A DNA stretch of 64,000 nt. Source: Amycolatopsis japonica (GTDB lineage: Bacteria > Actinomycetota > Actinomycetes > Mycobacteriales > Pseudonocardiaceae). Of the stretch, positions 59,549-64,000 are shown piece after piece. The notes under the pieces are model-generated. The model saw only the letters and a list, made by a program, of their open reading frames with translations. It had not been told where the DNA came from and did no database searches. The stretch is taken from NCBI RefSeq assembly GCF_000732925.1, contig NZ_CP008953.1, positions 4,464,001-4,528,000 of the forward strand. The letters run 5' to 3'. How positions within the stretch are numbered: position 1 is the stretch's first letter; each line of letters starts with the position of its first letter. Made by a program: the position numbers and the translations under genes.

Positions 59549-59563
59549 CTACGACTGTAGACT
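59549..59563 (+). promoter_or_regulatory. CTAC-N4-GTAG operator between amidohydrolase 2 and ADH
   Basis: CTAC-GACT-GTAG (59549-59560) continues as GTAGACT, so TAGACT (59558-59563) ends 6 bases before the ADH start codon. This is right for a leaderless transcript and places the operator on the -10. Confidence 0.65.
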
Positions 59564-59569
59564 AAAAAG

Positions 59570-60673
59570 ATGGTCAACAGAACCGAAGCGGCGGTGCTCA
59601 CCGAACACGGCTCCGCGCTCACCTTGCGGGAACTACCGCTGCCCGAGGAGCCGGAACCGGGTGCCGCGCTGGTCCGGATCACCTGCACCACGCTGTGCGG
59701 CACCGACGTGCACCTCTGGTCCGGCCAGATGACCTTCCCCGGCATGCTCCCGATGGTGCTGGGACACGAAATGGTCGGCGAGGTGGTGGCCGTCGGACCA
59801 GGTACCACCGACACCCTCGGCCGCGCGATCGCCGAGGGCGACCGCATCGGCTGGTCCGAGTCGACCTGCGGAAAGTGTTACGGCTGCACGATCTTGCGCG
59901 AACCGGTCGCCTGCGAGAAGCGCGGCTACGGATTCCTCCAGCGCTCCGACGTCTTCCCGTACGCCACCGGCGGGCTCGTGCGGTACTGCTACGTGACTCC
60001 CGGTGCGGCCAAACTCCTGCTTCCCGGCGACGTCAAGGACACCTGGGCGTCGATGTCGGGCTGTGCGGGCAAAACCGTGCTGCGCGCCGTCTCCCGCGCC
60101 GGCGGGATCCGTCCCGGTGCGACGGTCGTGGTCCAGGGCGCGGGCGCGCTGGGCGTGTTCGCCACCGCGGTCGCGCGGATCTCCGGCGCGGGCGACGTGA
60201 TCACCATCGGCGGGCCCGGCGACCGGTTGAAGACCGCCGAGTGTTTCGGGGCGACGGCGACGATCCCGGTCGACGGCACCGTCGAAGACCGCATCGAACG
60301 GGTCAAGGAACTCACCGACGGCCGGGGCGCCGATCACGTCTTCGACTTCGCGGGCGGGCCGACCATCGGCGAGGAGGCCGTCGCCTTCGCCGCCCAGCGC
60401 GGCACGATCGCGATCGTCGGCTCCACCGGCCCCGCACCCTCCCCCGTGGCGCTGGGCACGGTGATGGGCAAGGAACTCACGGTCGTCGGTTCGCTCAACG
60501 GCGACATCGCCGACTACCACCGCTCGGTGGACTTCTTCCGCACCTTCGCCGATCGGCTGCCATGGGACGAACTGTTCAGCGAACCGGTCGGTCTTTCCGA
60601 AGCCTCCCAACGTGTCGAGTCGATGTCGCGGCTCGGCGAACTCAAAGCCGTCATCGATCCCCGCCTCCCCTAG
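59570..60673 (+). CDS. Zinc-dependent alcohol dehydrogenase (MDR family)
   Basis: The 367-residue protein has catalytic zinc residues in TTLCGTDVHLWSG and VLGHEMVGEV. The structural-zinc lobe reads CGKCYGCTILREPVAC (C-x2-C-x2-C-x8-C, one residue longer than usual in the last gap). The cofactor fold is VVVQGAGALGVFATAVAR. It would oxidise an alcohol or polyol with NAD(P)+. It probably starts as a leaderless message (see operator) and leads an operon with AKR 2 and an esterase. Confidence 0.9.
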   Translation: MVNRTEAAVLTEHGSALTLRELPLPEEPEPGAALVRITCTTLCGTDVHLWSGQMTFPGMLPMVLGHEMVGEVVAVGPGTTDTLGRAIAEGDRIGWSESTCGKCYGCTILREPVACEKRGYGFLQRSDVFPYATGGLVRYCYVTPGAAKLLLPGDVKDTWASMSGCAGKTVLRAVSRAGGIRPGATVVVQGAGALGVFATAVARISGAGDVITIGGPGDRLKTAECFGATATIPVDGTVEDRIERVKELTDGRGADHVFDFAGGPTIGEEAVAFAAQRGTIAIVGSTGPAPSPVALGTVMGKELTVVGSLNGDIADYHRSVDFFRTFADRLPWDELFSEPVGLSEASQRVESMSRLGELKAVIDPRLP

Positions 60674-60682
60674 GAGACCCGA

Positions 60683-61639
60683 ATGACCATTCCCCAGCGT
60701 CGCATCGGCCGCGACGGCCCGCTCACCGGCGTCCTCTCGCTCGGCTCCTGGCACACCTACGACCGGATGGACTTCCGCGAGGCGGTCGACCTCGTCCGCA
60801 CCGCGGTCGATTCCGGCATCACGCTCTTCGACGTCGGCGTCTACGGATTCCCCGGCGCCACACCGGTCTTCACCGACGTGCTGTTCTCCGCGATGGTCCG
60901 CGCCGCGGGCCTCCGCCGCGAGGACTACCTGCTTTCGGCCAAGCTCTGGCTGGAGGGATACCCCGAGCACAACCTCCGCGACCAGCTGGACAACGCGTTG
61001 TTCCGCGCGGGCGTCGAGCACGCCGATCTCGTCGTACTGGGCGATCTCCGGCGCGACGACACCGACCTGCACCGGCTCGTGCTGGATCTGAACGAACTCC
61101 GCGAGGCCGGGCTCATCCGGCACTGGGGCGTCAACAACTGGTCCGCCACCACGATCCGGGCCTTGCACGATTTCGCCGCGGCCGAGAACGTACCCGGCCC
61201 CGCCATAGCGCAGCTGAAGTACAGCGTCGCGCGACGGTCCATTCCGGACGGTGAACCGTTCGCGAAGGTCTTCGGCGAACTCGGCGTCACACTCCAGTCT
61301 TCGGACATCTTCGAGGGCGGGATCCTGCTGGGCAAGAACAGCGGGGCGCGTCAGGTGGGCCGCGACCCCGGCGACATCCGCGAACGCATCGCCGCCTCCG
61401 CCCCGGCGCTGGCGAAGATCGCAGGCGACCTGGACGCGACGCCGGCGCAGCTGTGTCTCGCCTTCACCCTCACCCACCCGGCCAATACGACCACCCTCTT
61501 CGGCGCGACGAGCACCGAGCAGCTCAAGGACAACCTCGGCGCCGTCGACCTCGTCGAGCGTGTCGGTGCGGCGCAGCTCCGTGAACTGGTCGAGCCGTAC
61601 TGGGCCGACCGCGGCGTCGTCGATCCGGAGGGACCGTGA
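60683..61639 (+). CDS. Aldo/keto reductase-like protein 2, altered active site
   Basis: The 318-residue protein is a clear paralogue of AKR-like 1: SLGSWHTYDRMDF, SGITLFDVGVYGFPG (Asp50, Tyr54), SAKLWLEGYP (Lys87), WGVNNWSATT, AQLKYSVARRSIPDG. It shows the same three-residue Asp-Tyr gap and has Gly120-Asp121 (LVVLGDLRRD) where the catalytic His is expected. The shared changes suggest a distinct subfamily with its own chemistry. It lies 9 bases after the ADH gene and overlaps the next gene. Confidence 0.82.
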   Translation: MTIPQRRIGRDGPLTGVLSLGSWHTYDRMDFREAVDLVRTAVDSGITLFDVGVYGFPGATPVFTDVLFSAMVRAAGLRREDYLLSAKLWLEGYPEHNLRDQLDNALFRAGVEHADLVVLGDLRRDDTDLHRLVLDLNELREAGLIRHWGVNNWSATTIRALHDFAAAENVPGPAIAQLKYSVARRSIPDGEPFAKVFGELGVTLQSSDIFEGGILLGKNSGARQVGRDPGDIRERIAASAPALAKIAGDLDATPAQLCLAFTLTHPANTTTLFGATSTEQLKDNLGAVDLVERVGAAQLRELVEPYWADRGVVDPEGP

Positions 61640-62559
61640 CGGTCTTCGATCCCGAGCTCGCCGGAGCCCTCGACGGTCTGCCCACCGGGCCGCCGTTGAG
61701 CGCCGATTCACTGGCGGGCATCCGCCAGGCGATGGCCGAGGGCAACCTGACCTGCGCCGAGGCGATCGGCGACCGGGATCTCGTCTGGGAGGACCACCAG
61801 GTGCCCGGCACGGACGTCGTCGTCACCGTCGTCAAACCGCGCGATGCCCGGAACGCGCCAGGGTTCTACAACATCCACGGCGGCGGCATGGTGCTGGACG
61901 ACCGGTTCGCCGACCTGCCCCGGATGGTCGCGCTGGTCGAGGAATTCGGCTTCGTCGCGGTGACCGTGGACTACCGGCTCGCGCCCGAGCATCCGCATCC
62001 GGCGCCGATCGAAGACTGCTACGCGGGCCTGACCTGGATGGCCGAGTACGCGGCCGAACTCGGCTTCGATCCCGGGCGGCTGATCGTCGGCGGTGGCAGC
62101 GCGGGAGGCGGGCTCAGCGCCGGAATCGCCCTGCTGGCCAGAGATCGCGGCGGACCGGCGCTGGCCGGGCAGCTCCTGCTGTGCCCGATGATCGACAGCC
62201 GCAACGACTCGGCGTCCACAGTGGAATTCGCGGAACGCGGCGTGTGGGGACGCGAGGCCAACGAGTTCGGCTGGCGGTCACTCCTCAAAGGACAGACGTC
62301 GCCATACGCGGTCCCCGCCACCGCGGAAGACCTCACCGGACTTCCGCCCGCCTTCATCGAGGTCGGCGCGGCCGAGATCTTCCGTGACGAGGACGTCGAC
62401 TACGCGCGGCGGCTCTGGCAGGCCGGTGTGCCCACCGAACTGCACGTCTGGGCGGGCGCGTACCACGGTTTCGACCGGATCGCCCCGGACAGCGAGGTGA
62501 CCCGGGCCGCGCTCGCCGCCCGGGCCTCCTGGCTTCGCCGCACTATCGGCCGAGCATGA
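61636..62559 (+). CDS. HSL-type alpha/beta-hydrolase (esterase) 2
   Basis: The 307-residue protein has the HSL pattern: FYNIHGGGMVLDDR (oxyanion), DYRLAPEHPHPAPIEDC, nucleophile Ser in VGGGSAGGGLS, Glu/Asp acid in VGAAEIFRDEDVDY and His in GAYHGFDR. GTG 61636 overlaps AKR 2 (GTGA). It is the third gene of the ADH operon. Its 3' end overlaps the convergent GMC gene by 17 bases. Confidence 0.9.
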   Translation: MTVFDPELAGALDGLPTGPPLSADSLAGIRQAMAEGNLTCAEAIGDRDLVWEDHQVPGTDVVVTVVKPRDARNAPGFYNIHGGGMVLDDRFADLPRMVALVEEFGFVAVTVDYRLAPEHPHPAPIEDCYAGLTWMAEYAAELGFDPGRLIVGGGSAGGGLSAGIALLARDRGGPALAGQLLLCPMIDSRNDSASTVEFAERGVWGREANEFGWRSLLKGQTSPYAVPATAEDLTGLPPAFIEVGAAEIFRDEDVDYARRLWQAGVPTELHVWAGAYHGFDRIAPDSEVTRAALAARASWLRRTIGRA

Positions 62560-63988
62560 ACCTGGCGGCCTGTTCGCCGACCAGTACCGCCGGCGCGTTG
62601 GTGTTGCCCGTGGTCACCCGCGGCAGCACCGACGCGTCGGCGATCCGGAGCCCGCTCAGCCCGTGCACGGCCAGCTCCGGGTCGACCACCGAGTCCGCGT
62701 CGGTGCCCATCCGGCAGGTCCCGACCTGGTGGTGGTAGGTGATCGCGGTCCGGCGGACGTACTCGCGGACATCGGCCTCCGGCCCCGGATACAGCTCGCG
62801 GGCGCCCCATTCCTCCGCCAGCGCGGACGCGCGGCCGATCTCCCGGCACTGCTCGACCGACGCGACCAGGCTCTCGAAGTCGGCCGGATCCTCCAGCGCG
62901 GCGAGATCGATCAGCGGCTCGTCGAGCGGGCTCGGCCCCGAAAGCCGGAGACTGCCCCGGCTGCGCGGCGTGACCATGCCCGCCATCAGCGAGAACCCGG
63001 TCTCCGGACCGGTCATCCACGACTCGTACATCGGCACGCTGAAGTGGATCGGCTGGGTGTCGGGCACCGGCAGGCCGGGGCGGCTGCGCCAGAACAGATG
63101 CGTCTGCGTGACCGAACGGCCGGGAGCGGGTGGGTCGACCTGACGGCGATCGGTCGCGAAGATGACCGGCGAGAGCAAGTGGTCGTGCAGGTTCTTCCCG
63201 ACGCCCGGCAGCTCGGCGACGACGTCGATTCCGTGCACCTCCAGTTCGTCGACCGGGCCGACGCCGCTGCGCAGCAGGATCGCCGGTGACGCGAGCGCGC
63301 CGGCGGCGAGCACGACCTCGTCGGCGAAGACCTTGCGCAGCTCGCCGTCGACCTCGGCCAGCACTCCGGTCGCCTTGTCGCCCTCGAAGAGCAACCGGTG
63401 GACGAGCGCTCCCGTGTGGACGGTCATCCGTTCGGCGGCGGGCTGTCCGTAGGCGAGCCAGGTGTTGAGGCGTTTGCCGTCGCGGGTGGTGACCCGCTGC
63501 ACGGACACGCCGTCGAGCTCGTCCCCGTTGTAGTCCGGGTTGAACGGCAGTCCGATCTCCATCGCCGCGTCCACAATAGACTGCTGGATCGGATGCAGTG
63601 GCTCGTTCGGCACGACGTCGAGGAGATCCTTCTCGATCCGTTCGAACACCGGCCGGACGTCGTCCCAGCGCCAGCCGGGCAGGTCCCAGCCGTCGTAGTC
63701 GGCCGGGGCGCCGCGCACCCAGATCATCGCGTTGAGCGAATGCGACCCGCCGAGCACCTTGCCGCGCGGCAGATGCAGCCGCCGGTTCGCCGCGTGCGGC
63801 TGCGGCACGGTGTAGTAGTCCCAGTCCTCGGGCCCGTGCCACAGCTCACCGGCCCGCGAAGGATCGTGAATGGCCGGATTCGTGTCCGGCCCGCCCGCTT
63901 CGAGCAGGGTGACCCACGCCCCGGAGTCGGCCAGTCTCCTGGCGACCACCGAACCGGCCGAACCCGCTCCCACCACGATGACGTCCAT
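62543..63988 (-). CDS. GMC-family FAD oxidoreductase (choline-dehydrogenase-like)
   Basis: The 481-residue protein begins MDVIVVGAGSAGSVVARRLADSG, has the GMC signature LPRGKVLGGSHSLNAMIWVRG, the second signature VVLAAGALASPAILLRSGVGP, and the catalytic His region TYHHQVGTCRMG with a terminal Asn in TTGNTNAPA. It would oxidise an alcohol to an aldehyde or ketone. ATG 63988 follows ggggg; GTG 63997 is an alternative. Its promoter lies beyond the right edge, so whether it has the operator cannot be judged. Confidence 0.9.
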   Translation of the reverse strand: MDVIVVGAGSAGSVVARRLADSGAWVTLLEAGGPDTNPAIHDPSRAGELWHGPEDWDYYTVPQPHAANRRLHLPRGKVLGGSHSLNAMIWVRGAPADYDGWDLPGWRWDDVRPVFERIEKDLLDVVPNEPLHPIQQSIVDAAMEIGLPFNPDYNGDELDGVSVQRVTTRDGKRLNTWLAYGQPAAERMTVHTGALVHRLLFEGDKATGVLAEVDGELRKVFADEVVLAAGALASPAILLRSGVGPVDELEVHGIDVVAELPGVGKNLHDHLLSPVIFATDRRQVDPPAPGRSVTQTHLFWRSRPGLPVPDTQPIHFSVPMYESWMTGPETGFSLMAGMVTPRSRGSLRLSGPSPLDEPLIDLAALEDPADFESLVASVEQCREIGRASALAEEWGARELYPGPEADVREYVRRTAITYHHQVGTCRMGTDADSVVDPELAVHGLSGLRIADASVLPRVTTGNTNAPAVLVGEQAARFMLGR

Positions 63989-64000
63989 GTCCCCCACCCT

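Overview
The window looks like chromosomal DNA of a high-GC filamentous actinomycete. Genes show strong GC-rich third-position codon use, many GTG and TTG starts, ATGA/GTGA gene overlaps, lipoprotein-dependent ABC importers, and many LuxR, TetR, AraC, XRE and LysR regulators. Long palindromes of the 'tgaagg...ccttca' type lie in the gaps between genes. From memory these are typical of Amycolatopsis and relatives (Pseudonocardiales); this placement is inference. No tRNA, rRNA, CRISPR array, insertion sequence or phage gene was recognised.

Layout. 0-5.5 kb: VanZ-family protein (cut by the left edge), two small proteins, and an RpiR-type regulator divergent from an MFS transporter / GAF protein / amidohydrolase operon. 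5.6-14 kb: an apparently complete 4-hydroxyproline catabolic operon on the minus strand (three-component D-hydroxyproline dehydrogenase, DHDPS-like deaminase, 4-hydroxyproline epimerase, permease, semialdehyde dehydrogenase) with an XRE-cupin regulator and three matching operator-like sites. A secreted zinc metalloprotease and an Xaa-Pro aminopeptidase follow, which would fit use of proline/hydroxyproline-rich protein. 16.9-27 kb: mostly regulatory genes (LysR, HxlR, two STAS proteins and an anti-sigma kinase, a two-component system, a LuxR-type ATPase regulator, a PucR-like regulator). 27.7-33 kb: ilvD, a CNNM/CBS membrane protein, a cytochrome P450 and a small membrane protein.

33-47 kb holds what looks like an amine-utilisation region: AraC regulator, MoaF-family protein, NTF2-like protein, a branched-chain-type ABC importer, two short-chain dehydrogenases, a copper/topaquinone amine oxidase, a second MoaF-family protein and a YtcJ-type amidohydrolase. 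A compositionally different secreted protein (40.0-41.1 kb) and a 420-bp palindrome island sit inside it.

47.4-64 kb is the most unusual part: a TetR regulator followed by an esterase, a methyltransferase, an oligopeptide-type ABC importer, an alpha/beta hydrolase, two aberrant aldo/keto reductases, an SDR, a second YtcJ-type amidohydrolase, a zinc alcohol dehydrogenase, another esterase and a GMC oxidoreductase. The sequence CTAC-N4-GTAG occurs perfectly in front of the TetR gene and in all three divergent promoter regions of this cluster (five perfect copies, one with a single mismatch). I infer a single TetR regulon for uptake and oxidative/hydrolytic breakdown of an unknown small molecule. 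Two of its promoters appear to drive leaderless mRNAs, with the operator lying on the -10 element.
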